A stretch of 64,000 nucleotides of DNA from Deltaproteobacteria bacterium (GTDB lineage Bacteria > Myxococcota_A > UBA9042 > PHBI01): NCBI GenBank assembly GCA_020632715.1, contig JACKFA010000008.1, positions 1 to 64,000 of the forward strand. The letters are read 5' to 3'. Below the pieces are notes generated by a model. The model was not told the origin of the DNA and made no database searches. It saw only the letters and a program-made list of their open reading frames with translations. Below are positions 45,328 to 54,763 of the stretch, one piece after another. Made by a program: the position numbers and the translations under genes. Each line of letters begins with the position of its first letter. The stretch's first letter is position 1.

Positions 45328-48300
45328 GCCCGGGCCCTGGCAGCGCTCGGGGAAATTCTCCCGTCGCCAGGCTTGCTCTTGTGGTCGCAGGCGGCTCCGC
45401 TCGTCGGTCACGTACCTCGGGTACGCTCCCGCCTCGCGTAGCCACCTGCGACCACGACGCCGCGCCTGGCTCGGTCCGAATTTCCCCGAGCGCTGCTGGC
45501 GCGGCCTCGGCGCGACGGGCGGTCACGGCCGCGGCGGTCCTCGCCGCGCTGGCGACGCTGGGGCCGCTCCCGGGCGCGCGCGCAGCCCCGCCTCCGGGCG
45601 AGAAGCCCGCGAGCTACTACGAGTTCCTGAGCCGCGATCTCATCGGCGCGAGCGCGTTCACCGCGGCCCACCCGACCTGGGACGGGCGCGGCGTCGTCGT
45701 CGCCGTGCTCGACACCGGCGTCGACCCGAGCGCGAAGGGGCTCGAGACCACGCCCGAGGGCGGCCCGAAGGTCATCGAGGCGCGCGACTTCACGGGCGAG
45801 GGCGACGTCGCGCTCGAGGCGCGGGAGGTGGCCGTCGAGGGCGGCGTGAGCGTCGTCCGCGCGGGGGACGTCGCCGTGCGCGGCGTCGACAGGCTCCCGG
45901 CGTCGGTCGCCCCCGGCGAGAAGCTCCTCGTCGGCGTCTTCCGCGAGGCGGACCTCGCGCGCACCGAGGTGACCGACGTCGACGGCGACGGCCACGGCGA
46001 CGGCGTGTTCGCGATCGTCGCCTACCGGCGCGCCGGCGACCGCGCCCCCGTCGCGGTCATCGACACCGACGGCGACGGCGACGTCTCCGACGAGACGGCG
46101 CGCCGGAGCTACGCCGACGAGCCCGTGTGGTTCGCGTTCCGGCGGGGCGATCCGCGCCAGAACCAGACGCCCGTCGCCTTCGCGGTGACCCTCCGCCTCG
46201 ACGAGACCCCGCCCGTGGCCGAGCTCCACTTCGACGACGGCGGCCACGGCACGCACTGCGCCGGCATCGCGACGGGCTACCGGATCGCCGGGCGCGAGGG
46301 GTTCGACGGGATCGCCCCGGGCGCGCGCGTGATCTCGCTCAAGATCGGCCACGGCGCCCTCGCCGGCGGCGCGACCACGCCCGGGAGCATGAGGTCGGCC
46401 ATCGCCTACGCCTCGCGCTGGGCCCGCGAGCACGCCGTGCCCGTGGTCATCAGCATGTCCTACGGCGTCGGCTCCGAGCGCGAGGGGCAGAGCGACATCG
46501 ACCGCGCCCTCGACGACGCCCTCGCCGACAACCGCCTCCTCATGGCGAGCGTGTCGGCCGGCAACGACGGCCCGGGCCTCTCGAGCGTGGGCACTCCCGC
46601 CGCGGCGTCCCTCGCGTGGGCGTCGGGGGCCGTGCTCACCGAGGCGAACGCGCGGGCGCTCTACGGCGCGCGCATCGACGGGCCGCGCCTCTTCGCGTTC
46701 TCGAGCCGCGGCGGGGAGCTCGCGAAGCCCGACGGCGTCGCGCCGGGCTCGGCGTGGTCCTCGGTGCCGCCGTTCATGGGGCGCGCGGTGATGGCGGGGA
46801 CGTCCATGGCGGCCCCGCAGGCGAGCGGCGCGCACGCCCTCCTCGTGTCGGCGGCGCTCGCGGAGAAGGTGCCGTGGACGCCGTGGAAGGTGCGGCGCGC
46901 GCTGATGGCTAGCGGCCGGTCGCTCGGGAAGGGCTACGGCCCCTTCGACGAGGGCGCCGGGCTCATCGGGGTGCCCGCCGCGTGGGACGCGCTCCGGGGG
47001 CGGCTCCGCGGCGAGAGCGCCGACATCGCCGGGCTCCGGATCGCGACGGCGATCGCGACGCGCCCGGGAGCCATGGGGAGCGGGAGCTACTGGCGCGCCG
47101 GCGGGTACCTGCCCGAGAAGCCCGAGCGCGTCGGGGTCACCGTGACGCCGGTCTACTACGGCGACGCCACGGACGCGGCGCGGACGCAGAGCTTCCTCGA
47201 CCTCGACCTCGACGCGAGCGCGGGCTGGATCGACCTCGACCGCGGCTCGCTGGGGGTCCGCGGGGAGACGGCGGGCAGCTTCGCGCTGAGCCTCGACCGC
47301 GGCGTGGCGAAGAAGACGGGGGTCCACGGGGCCGTGGTGGTCGGCGAGAGCGGCGGCCTGCCCGCGTTCCGGCTGCCGGTGACCGTGGTCGTGCCCGAGC
47401 GCTTCGACCGCGAGCGGGCGCGCACGTTCCGGGGCACGCTCGCGCCGGGCGACGTGGCGCGGGTCTTCGTGGAGCCGCCGCCGGGCGCGACCGCGATGCG
47501 GGCGACGCTCTCGGTCCCGGGCGACGCGTACGGCGCGCTCTACCTGCTCCCGTTCGACCCCGACGGGCACGAGGTGCCGGCCGACGACGACGCGGCGAGC
47601 TCGGTGAACGGCACGGCCGCGCGCTTCGGGCTCGCGGGCGACGCGCTCGCGCCCGGGGTCTGGGAGCTCGACGTGGCGGCGACCTTCCGCGGGGCGGAGC
47701 CGTCGGCGTACCGGCTCGACGTCGCGTTCTTCGCGGTCGACCTCCCCGCGGAGGTCGCCTACGAGGTGCCGGCGGGCGGGCACCCGCGGGCGGAGCTCAC
47801 CGTGACGAACCGCTTCGACGCGCCGTTCCGCGGGGCCGCGACGGCGACGGTGGTCGGGGCCGAGCGCGCGCGCACCGAGACGCTCTCGGGGCCGCGGCCG
47901 ACGATCGACGTGACCATCGGGCCCGAGGCCCGCGGGGTCGAGCTCTGGCTCGAGATGGCCGGGGAGACCTACGCGCGCTTCACGGACGTGGCGGCGACCC
48001 TCGTCGACGCCGACGGGCGCGTGGTCGAGCAGTCGGCGTTCTCGACGCGGCGGCTCCACCTGAGCGTCGACGGCCCGCCCGGGCGCTACCGGCTCGAGCT
48101 CGTGGCGGCCACGGTCGGCGACGGGAAGGACCTCGGCGCGTGGGACCTCGACGTGACCGAGCTCCAGCGGCGCCGGGCGCCCATCGCGATGCGCGTGTCG
48201 TGGCCGGGCTCGGGGCGCCTGACGCTCCTCCCGCAGGTGCCGACGCCGCTCACGCTGACGGCCGACGCGCCGTTCGAGGAGCTCCCGAAGGGCTTCTCGC

Positions 48301-48380
48301 ACCGGCTCGAGCTCGCGTTCGACGGCAAGGACGGGCGCTGGTTCGAGGCGCACCTGCCGCTCGCGCGCGACGCCGAGTAG
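45324..48380 (+). CDS. Subtilase (S8), tripeptidyl-peptidase II-like, exported
   Basis: 1018 residues from GTG 45324, which overlaps the preceding stop. The triad is intact: Asp130 (VAVLDTGVDP), His308 (HGTHCAG) and Ser494 (GTSMAAP). About 180 residues separate Asp and His, and the text around VDPSAKGL is close to TPP II. The C-terminal 400 residues are beta-rich. Residues about 6-58 come from a 155-bp palindromic element inserted in frame; without it the N-terminus would read MSPGPGAASARRAVTAAAV and continue into a normal signal peptide (LAALATLGPLPGARA). Whether the signal still works is uncertain. Confidence 0.9.
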   Translation: MSPGPGSARGNSPVARLALVVAGGSARRSRTSGTLPPRVATCDHDAAPGSVRISPSAAGAASARRAVTAAAVLAALATLGPLPGARAAPPPGEKPASYYEFLSRDLIGASAFTAAHPTWDGRGVVVAVLDTGVDPSAKGLETTPEGGPKVIEARDFTGEGDVALEAREVAVEGGVSVVRAGDVAVRGVDRLPASVAPGEKLLVGVFREADLARTEVTDVDGDGHGDGVFAIVAYRRAGDRAPVAVIDTDGDGDVSDETARRSYADEPVWFAFRRGDPRQNQTPVAFAVTLRLDETPPVAELHFDDGGHGTHCAGIATGYRIAGREGFDGIAPGARVISLKIGHGALAGGATTPGSMRSAIAYASRWAREHAVPVVISMSYGVGSEREGQSDIDRALDDALADNRLLMASVSAGNDGPGLSSVGTPAAASLAWASGAVLTEANARALYGARIDGPRLFAFSSRGGELAKPDGVAPGSAWSSVPPFMGRAVMAGTSMAAPQASGAHALLVSAALAEKVPWTPWKVRRALMASGRSLGKGYGPFDEGAGLIGVPAAWDALRGRLRGESADIAGLRIATAIATRPGAMGSGSYWRAGGYLPEKPERVGVTVTPVYYGDATDAARTQSFLDLDLDASAGWIDLDRGSLGVRGETAGSFALSLDRGVAKKTGVHGAVVVGESGGLPAFRLPVTVVVPERFDRERARTFRGTLAPGDVARVFVEPPPGATAMRATLSVPGDAYGALYLLPFDPDGHEVPADDDAASSVNGTAARFGLAGDALAPGVWELDVAATFRGAEPSAYRLDVAFFAVDLPAEVAYEVPAGGHPRAELTVTNRFDAPFRGAATATVVGAERARTETLSGPRPTIDVTIGPEARGVELWLEMAGETYARFTDVAATLVDADGRVVEQSAFSTRRLHLSVDGPPGRYRLELVAATVGDGKDLGAWDLDVTELQRRRAPIAMRVSWPGSGRLTLLPQVPTPLTLTADAPFEELPKGFSHRLELAFDGKDGRWFEAHLPLARDAE
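45341..45495. mobile_element. 155-bp palindromic insertion element with 4-bp flanking duplications
   Basis: Perfect 18-bp terminal arms (45341-45358 and 45478-45495) with aligned inner pairs: GCCAGGC/GCCTGGC, GTGGTCGCAGG/CCTGCGACCAC, and a centre CGTACC-TCG-GGTACG. CTGG precedes (45337-45340) and follows (45496-45499) the element, as a target duplication would. Element plus one CTGG is 159 bases, so the host gene stays in frame. It looks like a MITE- or REP-like element; no protein is encoded. Confidence 0.75.
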
Positions 48381-48383
48381 GGC

Positions 48384-48402
48384 CGCTGAGGGCGCCTCAG
48401 CG
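48384..48402. terminator. Hairpin between convergent genes
   Basis: A stem CGCTGAG/CTCAGCG (48384-48390 and 48396-48402) spans the 16-base gap between the subtilase stop and the convergent gene's stop. It may serve as a bidirectional terminator; no T tract. Confidence 0.45.
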
Positions 48403-50860
48403 CTTGCGGCGGAAGAGGCCGCGGAGGCCGCTCCCGCCGCGCTTGCCGTCGTCCTCGGGGGCGTCCGGGGCCGCGAGCGGGCGGTTGCCCTCGGCGACCG
48501 AGCGCACGCGCTCGAGGTAGGCCTGGACCATCTCGACCTTGTGGAGCGCGGCCGCGAACGCGCGGTCGCCGCTGCGCGCCGAGGGGCCGAGGGCGCTCGC
48601 GAGCTCGTGGGCGAGCTGCTCGAGGGCGTCGACGCGCTCGCGCGCCGCGGGCCAGGGCCCGCGCTGGAGGAGGTCGCGCTCGAGGATCTGCAGCTCCTTG
48701 AAGGCCGCGTCGTAGAACTCCTCGCCCTGCCGCGGCGTGACGAGGTGCGGGACGGTCGGCGGGCGTCGGCGGACGCTCGTCGGATCGAGCGTCGGCGGGC
48801 GCGAGCGCGGTGGGAGGCCGCCCCCGACGCCGTGGGGGCCACCGCTCGGGCCGCCGTGCTCGAGGTCGAGCGTCGGCTGGCGACGGCGCGTCTCGACCAC
48901 CGGGAGATCGATCTGCGAGGCCGAGCGCACGGGCCCCGCCGCGCTCGGCGGCCGGTCCTCGCGGGGGCGCGGCGGCAGCGGCTCGACCCGGCGCGCCGCC
49001 GGGCGCTCGTCGGGAGCCGGCGAGGCAGGGGCCTGTGAGGCAGCGCGCGCCGGGCTCGCTGGGGCAGCCGGGCGCGCGCGCGCTCGGCGGCGGCGCGGTC
49101 GCCGGCCGAGCGCCCTGCCCTGCGCGCGGCGGCGGCGCGGTCCCTGGCCGCTCGCCCTGCCCCGCCCGCGGCGGCAGCTCGGCGCCGGTCGGCGCGATCC
49201 CGAGCTCCGAGGCGAGGTCGCTCGTGCTGATGGGGCGCGCGCGCCAGCTCGGCGGAGGGACGACGGGATCGGTCCCCTCGAAGGGGTTGCCGCTCGGCAT
49301 CGGCGGGAAGTCGATCCGCGGCCGCGTGCGCGGCTTCGGGCGCGGGGGTGGCGGCGACGGGAGCGGCGGCAGCGAGAAGCGCGCCGGGCGGATCCCCTCG
49401 GGCGTGGGCGCCGGCTTCGCCGGGCGCGAGCGCGCGGGGGCGGGCTCCACCGGGGCGGGCTCCGTCGCGGGAGCGGCCGCGCTCTCCCGCACTGCAACAT
49501 TCGCCTCACCCTCGTCATCGGCCGGGCCGCGACTCTCGGAGCCGGTTTCATGCTGCATTGCAGCATGGGCCGCCGGGACCTCGTCCGGCGGCGCGGTGAC
49601 GACCGGCGGCGGGCTCACCGCGACGGGCTGCGCGGCGGGGCGGCGCGCGCCGGCCTCGGCCGCGTCCTCGGCGATCGCCTCGAGCGCCGTGAGGATCGCG
49701 TCGGCGTCGTGGCCGGCGGCGAGCCGCGACTCGGCGAGGAGCAGGGGATCCACGCCGTCGAGGGCCCAGGCGGCGCGGAGCTGCCGCGGGCGGAGGAGGC
49801 GGTCGCGGAGGGCGCGGAGGGCCCGGACCCAGTCGGCGTCGAGCTCGAGGTCGAGCCGCGCGGCCTCGACGTCGGCGAGGACGCGCAGATCGCGCTCGAT
49901 CTCGGCCGGCGCCACGCCGGCGAGGCGCTCGCGGTCCACGGTCGGCACCTCGACCCACTGCGCGTAGGCGGCGAGCTCGGCCTCGCTCACGCGGCAGGCG
50001 CCGCGCGCCACCTCGGGATCGGGGGCCGCCCCCTCGAAGGCCGCCTGCGCGATGCCGACGAGCGGCTCGATCCACGGCGCCCCCGGCTCGAAGCCGAGCC
50101 GCGTCAGGCGCCCGTCGAGCCCGCGCGGCCCGGGGCGGTGCTCCTCGACGACCTCCTGGTCGCGGAGGTGCTCGACGAGCTCGCGCCAGAGCGCGCGCCG
50201 GCGCGCCACGGCCAGCGGGCGGAGCCCCTCGACGACCGCGTCCAGGGCGTGGTTCTCGCGGATCGCGACGCGCACGAAGCGCGCCTCCCACGCGGCGGAC
50301 TCGGGGTCGCCCACGGGGAAGATCTCCTCGACCGCGCTCCAGGCGGCGCGCATGCGGTCCGCCTCGTCGGCGGTCATCGGCCGCGCGAGCACGGGGCCGC
50401 GCGGGACGACGAAGCGCACGCTCGGGAGCCGCACGAGGGTCACCGGCGCCACGCACACGAGCTGCGGGCCGACGCCCGGGAGCGCGTGCAGCCGCCCGCG
50501 CAGGAGGTCGCGCGTCGCTGGCGTGAGGATGATGCCGGGGCGGAGGATCTGCTGCTCGAGCGGGATCCGCGCCTCGAGGGCGGCGAGATAGGCCGACGTC
50601 GCGAGGAGGGCCTCGACCTTCTGCGGGTCGAGCTCGCGCGGGTCGGCGCCGGTGGCCGCGAGGCGCTCGCAGGCGGCGGCGAGGATGGGGCCGACGCTCG
50701 GCGCGTAGCCGCTGACGGGCTCCTCGTCGAGGAGCGCGCGGAGGCCGGGCAGCTCGCTCGGGATCCGCCGCCCGAGCGCCCGCGACACGAAGCGCGGCAG
50801 GTCGCTCTCGGCCAGGGAGGCCGGCGGGAGGCTCGCGAGCAGGGCGGTCATCGAGAACAT
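48397..50860 (-). CDS. Hypothetical protein, frameshifted in a CG repeat
   Basis: The first frame (from ATG 50860) gives about 590 normal residues: a helical N-terminal region of about 410, then a Pro/Ala-rich linker with repeats such as PPRAGQGERPGTAPPP. Near 49068-49084, in a run of alternating C and G, the good reading moves to another frame, which continues to a stop at 48397 and ends with a convincing domain (EEFYDAAFKELQILERDLLQ, later GLRGLFRRKR). Without the indel it would be one protein of about 820 residues. Staying in the first frame gives an Arg/Pro-rich tail that overlaps the subtilase gene. No family or signal peptide recognised. The start has no clear ribosome site. Confidence 0.7.
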
Positions 50861-50871
50861 GGCGTCGTCTG

Positions 50872-51408
50872 TCAGCTCGGTCCGGGTTCCTCGCCGGGCT
50901 CGCCCCCGCCGTGGTGGGCGCGGTGGAGACGGCTCCGCTCGGCGACGAGCGCGAGCCGCTGCTCGCGGCGCGCGCGCGCCTCCTCATAGCGCAAGCGCTC
51001 GGTCGTCGTCGACAACGTGAGCGGCGGCACCGCCTTCGGCGCGCCCGCCGGGTCGATCGCGACGAAGGTCAGGTAGGAGCTCGCGGCGTGCACGCGCACC
51101 CCGGTGAGCGGGTCCTCGGACTCGACGCGCACGCCGACCTCCATCGAGGTGCGGCCGACGAAGTTGACCATGGCGCGGAGGTTCACGAGGTGCCCGACGC
51201 GGATTGGGGCGATGAAGTCGAGGGCGTCCATCGAGGCCGTGACGCACTGTGTGCGCGCGTGGCGCATGGCGGCCATGGCGGCGCAGACGTCGATCCACGC
51301 CATGACCTGGCCGCCGAAGATCGTGCCGAGGGCGTTGGTGTGAACGGGGAGGACGAGCTCGTTCATCTCGACGGCGCTGTCGCTCGGGCGGCGGGCGGGC
51401 TCGGTCAT
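50872..51408 (-). CDS. Acyl-CoA thioesterase (hotdog fold, YciA-like)
   Basis: 178 residues from ATG 51408. The hotdog thioesterase pattern is clear: LVLPVHTNALGTIFGGQVMAWIDVCAAMAAMRHA, then VTASMDALDFIAPIRVGHLV and VRVHAASSYLTFVAID. It hydrolyses acyl-CoA in the cytoplasm; substrate chain length cannot be told. A basic C-terminal tail follows. It lies divergently from the hydrolase gene and 11 bases upstream of the frameshifted gene on the same strand. Confidence 0.9.
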   Translation of the reverse strand: MTEPARRPSDSAVEMNELVLPVHTNALGTIFGGQVMAWIDVCAAMAAMRHARTQCVTASMDALDFIAPIRVGHLVNLRAMVNFVGRTSMEVGVRVESEDPLTGVRVHAASSYLTFVAIDPAGAPKAVPPLTLSTTTERLRYEEARARREQRLALVAERSRLHRAHHGGGEPGEEPGPS

Positions 51409-51519
51409 GGGCTGGCTCCGGGTCGCGGGGACGATGGTCGCGCGGGTTGCGCGTGGCGGCGCGTTCGGGCGAGCATCGGGGAGGGGGCGCGGCACGTCCA
51501 GGGAGAGCGTGGGAGCACG

Positions 51520-52431
51520 ATGAGCACGACGGATCCGGAATCGAAGGCCGCCCGCGGCGCGGCGGGTGGCGACGTCGAGCGCGTCGTGTTCGAGAGCCTC
51601 GGGCTCGACCTCGTCGCGTGGGCGCTCGGGGATCGCGACAAACCGCCGCTCGTCTGCGTGCACGGCTACCTCGATCAGGGGCGGTCCTTCCTCCCGACGG
51701 CGCGCCGCCTCGCGGCGGACTACCGCGTGATCATGCCGGATCTGCGCGGCCACGGGGAGAGCGGCCGGGTCGGCCCCGGCGGCTACTACCACTTCCCGGA
51801 CTACGCCCTCGATCTGCAGGCGCTGATGGACCACCTCGGCCTCGAGCGGGCCGCGTTCGTCGGCCACTCGATGGGGGCGTCGGTGGTGACCTACTTCGCC
51901 GGCGCCTGCCCCGAGCGCGCGACGGCCGTCGCCATGCTCGACGCGATTGGCCCGGTGCACATGCCGATCGACACGAGCGCGGAGCTCATGCGCGCGTTCC
52001 TGCGCGACACGCCGCACGCGCGGCTCCGCCCCGAGCCGGCGATGGAGGACCTCGCGCACGTCGTCGCGCGCATGCGGCGCGCGGCCCCGCTCGGCGACGA
52101 CGCCGTCCTCACCGAGATCGCCGGCTACGCGACCAGCGAGACGGCCGCCGGGGAGCGCGTCTGGCGCTTCGACCCGCTCCACCGGACGCGCGGCGCGATC
52201 CCCTTCGACGAGCGCCGCTTCGCCGTGTTCCTCGCGGCGATCACGTGCCCGACGCTGGTCGTCTGGGGCGAGAGGTCGCCGTTCCGGGTCCCGGGGGTCG
52301 AGGCGCGCGCGCAGCAGCTCCGCGACGTGACGACGGCGACGCTCCCCGATCTCGGCCACAACATGCACCACGAGCGCCCCGAGGCGCTCGGGGAGCTCCT
52401 CCGGAGCTTCCTCGTGAACGCGCTCCCGTGA
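51520..52431 (+). CDS. Alpha/beta hydrolase
   Basis: 303 residues from ATG 51520, with GGGAG five bases upstream. Oxyanion motif VCVHGYLDQGRS, nucleophile elbow GHSMG with Ser117, a late Asp region (PTLVVWGERSPFR), and catalytic His in LPDLGHNMHHERP. An N-terminal region of 25 residues precedes the fold. No signal peptide. Substrate unknown: esterase, lipase or C-C hydrolase are all possible. It overlaps the next gene by 4 bases, so the two form an operon. Confidence 0.9.
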   Translation: MSTTDPESKAARGAAGGDVERVVFESLGLDLVAWALGDRDKPPLVCVHGYLDQGRSFLPTARRLAADYRVIMPDLRGHGESGRVGPGGYYHFPDYALDLQALMDHLGLERAAFVGHSMGASVVTYFAGACPERATAVAMLDAIGPVHMPIDTSAELMRAFLRDTPHARLRPEPAMEDLAHVVARMRRAAPLGDDAVLTEIAGYATSETAAGERVWRFDPLHRTRGAIPFDERRFAVFLAAITCPTLVVWGERSPFRVPGVEARAQQLRDVTTATLPDLGHNMHHERPEALGELLRSFLVNALP

Positions 52432-53162
52432 CGGACGCGCCGCGCACGGTCGCGAGCGGGCGGCGCCGCACGACGACGGGCGGCGATCCGCTCGCGCGGC
52501 CGCTGCTCGTCGTGAACATCAACCGCTCGCGCCAGACGCTCGACGGCTGCCGCGCCATCGCCGCGCGGCTCGCGGCGCTCTCGCCGGCGCTCGCGGTCGA
52601 GATCGTCCACTGGGAGCTCATCCGCGGCGAGGGGGTCGCGCGGCTCGCGCCGAACTCGGTGGTGCTCGGCCCGAACGAGGATCCGTTCCCCTCCTACCCG
52701 CCGGCCTTCGACGAGCTGCTCGGCTGGGTGCGCGCGCGGCGCGGGCCGACGCTCGGGATCTGCGGTGGTCACCAGGCGCTCGCGCTCGCGCACGGCGCGC
52801 CGATAGGGCCGGTGCACCCGGTGCCGGCGGCGAGCACGTCGTACGCGGGCATGCCGAAGGTCCAGGGCGTCGTCGGGGTGCGGCTCCTCGGGGACCCGGA
52901 CCCGCTCGTGGACGGTCTGCCCGAGGAGTTCTCGGTGGAGGCGAGCCACGTGGACGAGGTGAAGGACCTGCCGCCGGGGTTCCGCCTCCTCGCCATCGGC
53001 GATCCCTGCCACGTGCAGATCATCCGCGCGGATCGGCGCCCGCTCTGGGGGGTGCAGTTCCACCCCGAGCGGAGCCCGCTCGACGGCGCGGCGGCGGGCA
53101 CGCGGATCCTGAGCAACTTCCTCGCGGTGGCGGGGGTCCTGCCGGCGGCGACCGCGCCCTGA
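52428..53162 (+). CDS. Class I glutamine amidotransferase-like protein
   Basis: 244 residues, start GTG 52428 overlapping the hydrolase stop. The triad is present: Cys112 in GICGGHQALALA, and His212 with Glu214 in GVQFHPERSP. It resembles GMP-synthase-like amidotransferases or gamma-glutamyl hydrolases without a fused synthetase domain. Residues 1-25 are an Arg/Thr-rich extension. The acceptor is unknown; the neighbouring hydrolase may act in the same pathway. Confidence 0.88.
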   Translation: MTDAPRTVASGRRRTTTGGDPLARPLLVVNINRSRQTLDGCRAIAARLAALSPALAVEIVHWELIRGEGVARLAPNSVVLGPNEDPFPSYPPAFDELLGWVRARRGPTLGICGGHQALALAHGAPIGPVHPVPAASTSYAGMPKVQGVVGVRLLGDPDPLVDGLPEEFSVEASHVDEVKDLPPGFRLLAIGDPCHVQIIRADRRPLWGVQFHPERSPLDGAAAGTRILSNFLAVAGVLPAATAP

Positions 53163-53315
53163 CGAGGGCGGCGCCGTGCGCGGCCGCGCCCGGATCGGTT
53201 GGACAGGACGCCGGCGTTTTGGGATCGTCGCCGGGACGAATCTGTCTGCTCGGTTGTTTTCAAGCGCGCCGCCCGGGCGCGTCCCCCGGCTCTCGCACCA
53301 CCCAAGGAGCTGCTC

Positions 53316-54332
53316 GTGCGCTGGATCCTGGCCCTCCTCGTCGCCACCACGTCGCTCACGACCGCCGCCTGCGCCACGTCCGGGTCGAACAGCCCGGCGT
53401 GCCAGCGCGCGTCGAGCGTCGAGCAGGCGCGCCACCCGATCGTGATCTTCACCAACGACCAGAAGGCCGGCGAGGCGTTCCTCGAGGAGCTGCGCGCCGC
53501 GGGCTACACGCACCCGGCGAGCCGGATCGCGGACGACCCGAACGAGCACTTCAACGTGAAGTGGGGGGCGGCGTCGCTGTCGGTGGTCGAGGACCTCGCG
53601 GCGCACGTGCGGAAGCGCTTCGGCGTGGAGCCGCGGCGGCTGCAGGTCTTCGAGCCGGACGATCTCGAGATCTTCCTGAACCTGCCGCTGCCGTCGTCGG
53701 GCGAGTACTCGGGCGGCCCGGTGGGGACGGGGCGCGGGGCGTTCCCGGTGACGGTCTTCACGGACGACCAGGCGCGCGGCGCGGCGTTCTTCGGCGAGGT
53801 GCAGGGGCGCGGCTACACGAACGACGACGGGGAGGTCCTCCCGGACCCGAACGACAACTTCAACATCAAGTGGGGGGCGGCGCCGGAGGAGTACGTGGAG
53901 GAGCTCGCGGCGATGGTGCGCGAGCGCTTCGGGCAGGATCCGAAGCGGCTCCACATCTTCGATGCGGAGGACCCGCAGATTTTCATCAACCTCCCGCTCG
54001 GGCCGGGCGCGGCGCGGCCGGCGGGGCCGCTCCGGAAGGCGGACCTGCACATCGTCGTGTTCGCGCCGCCGGAGCACGCGGAGGTCGCGCGGGGCGTGCT
54101 CGAGCAGCTCGGCAAGCTCGGCTACACGAACCCGCAGAACGAGGTCTCGGTGGCGCCGAACCCCGAGTACAACCTCAAGTGGGGCGGCGCCCCGCAGGAG
54201 GCGATCGACGAGCTGCTGCGCGTGTTGCAGGAGCGCTTCGACCAGCCGTTCACGCCGCGGCACGAGTTCGATCCGACGGACCCCGACGTGTTCATCAACC
54301 TGCCGCTCTCGGGCGCGCACGGGGTGTTCTAG
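53316..54332 (+). CDS. Lipoprotein with three copies of a ~95-residue domain
   Basis: 338 residues from GTG 53316, AAGGAG seven bases upstream. The signal peptide ends in TAAC (Cys19), a lipobox. Three tandem copies of about 90-100 residues follow: each begins with a hydrophobic strand (IVIFTNDQ, VTVFTDDQ, IVVFAPPEH), has GYT, then NFNIKWGAA or similar, a helix VRERFGQDP, and ends IFINLPL. Copies 1 and 2 are closest. I do not recognise the domain; its alpha/beta pattern resembles a ferredoxin-like fold. Envelope function unknown. Confidence 0.82.
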   Translation: MRWILALLVATTSLTTAACATSGSNSPACQRASSVEQARHPIVIFTNDQKAGEAFLEELRAAGYTHPASRIADDPNEHFNVKWGAASLSVVEDLAAHVRKRFGVEPRRLQVFEPDDLEIFLNLPLPSSGEYSGGPVGTGRGAFPVTVFTDDQARGAAFFGEVQGRGYTNDDGEVLPDPNDNFNIKWGAAPEEYVEELAAMVRERFGQDPKRLHIFDAEDPQIFINLPLGPGAARPAGPLRKADLHIVVFAPPEHAEVARGVLEQLGKLGYTNPQNEVSVAPNPEYNLKWGGAPQEAIDELLRVLQERFDQPFTPRHEFDPTDPDVFINLPLSGAHGVF

Positions 54333-54397
54333 CGGATTCGCGACGCGCTGGGCGCCGGGCCGGACCCATGGCCTCCGGCACGTCCTGACTCCGCTTT

Positions 54398-54763
54398 CAC
54401 CACGGAGACACGGAGAGCACGGAGGGAGCACGGAGGAGGGCTCGTCAGGCCGCGTTCCCTCCGTGCCTCCGTGGTTCCCTCCCACGTGATCTTGCACGGC
54501 CCCGCGGCGCGAACGCCGTATCGAGGCCGGACGACCACGGCCCCCTCTCCGCCCGCCCTCCGCGTCTCCGTGTCTCCGTGGTTACCGACCAAAGCGCCCC
54601 AGATCGGCCAGCTCAGCCCGCCCGACCTGTCTCCGTGTCTCCGTGGTTACCGTTCGGCCCCCGCCGTGGGCCCGACGACAACCACCGGTTCACGGTGTGA
54701 TGACCGGCGTCTCCCCCGCCCTCTCCGCCCTCCCTCTGTGTCTCCGCGCCTCCGTGGTTACCG
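54398..54763. repeat. Cluster of five CTCCGTGTCTCCGTGG-type repeats
   Basis: Units at 54398-54439 (reverse), 54453-54486, 54558-54586, 54629-54651 and 54734-54763 fill the gap between two genes. The first two are inverted relative to each other and could form a long hairpin. The same element is at 14.9 kb. There is no coding sense; short frames through it give the NHGDTETRR peptide. Confidence 0.75.

Noticed and set aside
48086..48396. C-terminal tail of the minus-strand unknown gene extending over the subtilase
   Set aside because: The tail is an out-of-frame Arg/Pro-rich reading after the CG-run frameshift; the other frame gives a proper C-terminus at 48397.
45408..48842. Minus-strand frame of about 1140 codons opposite the subtilase
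   Set aside because: Arg/Glu/Ala-rich composition and a fully convincing protease with intact triad on the other strand.
50911..51519. N-terminal extension of the alpha/beta hydrolase of about 200 residues
   Set aside because: The extension is antisense to the thioesterase gene and Arg/Ala/His-rich; ATG 51520 has a good ribosome site.
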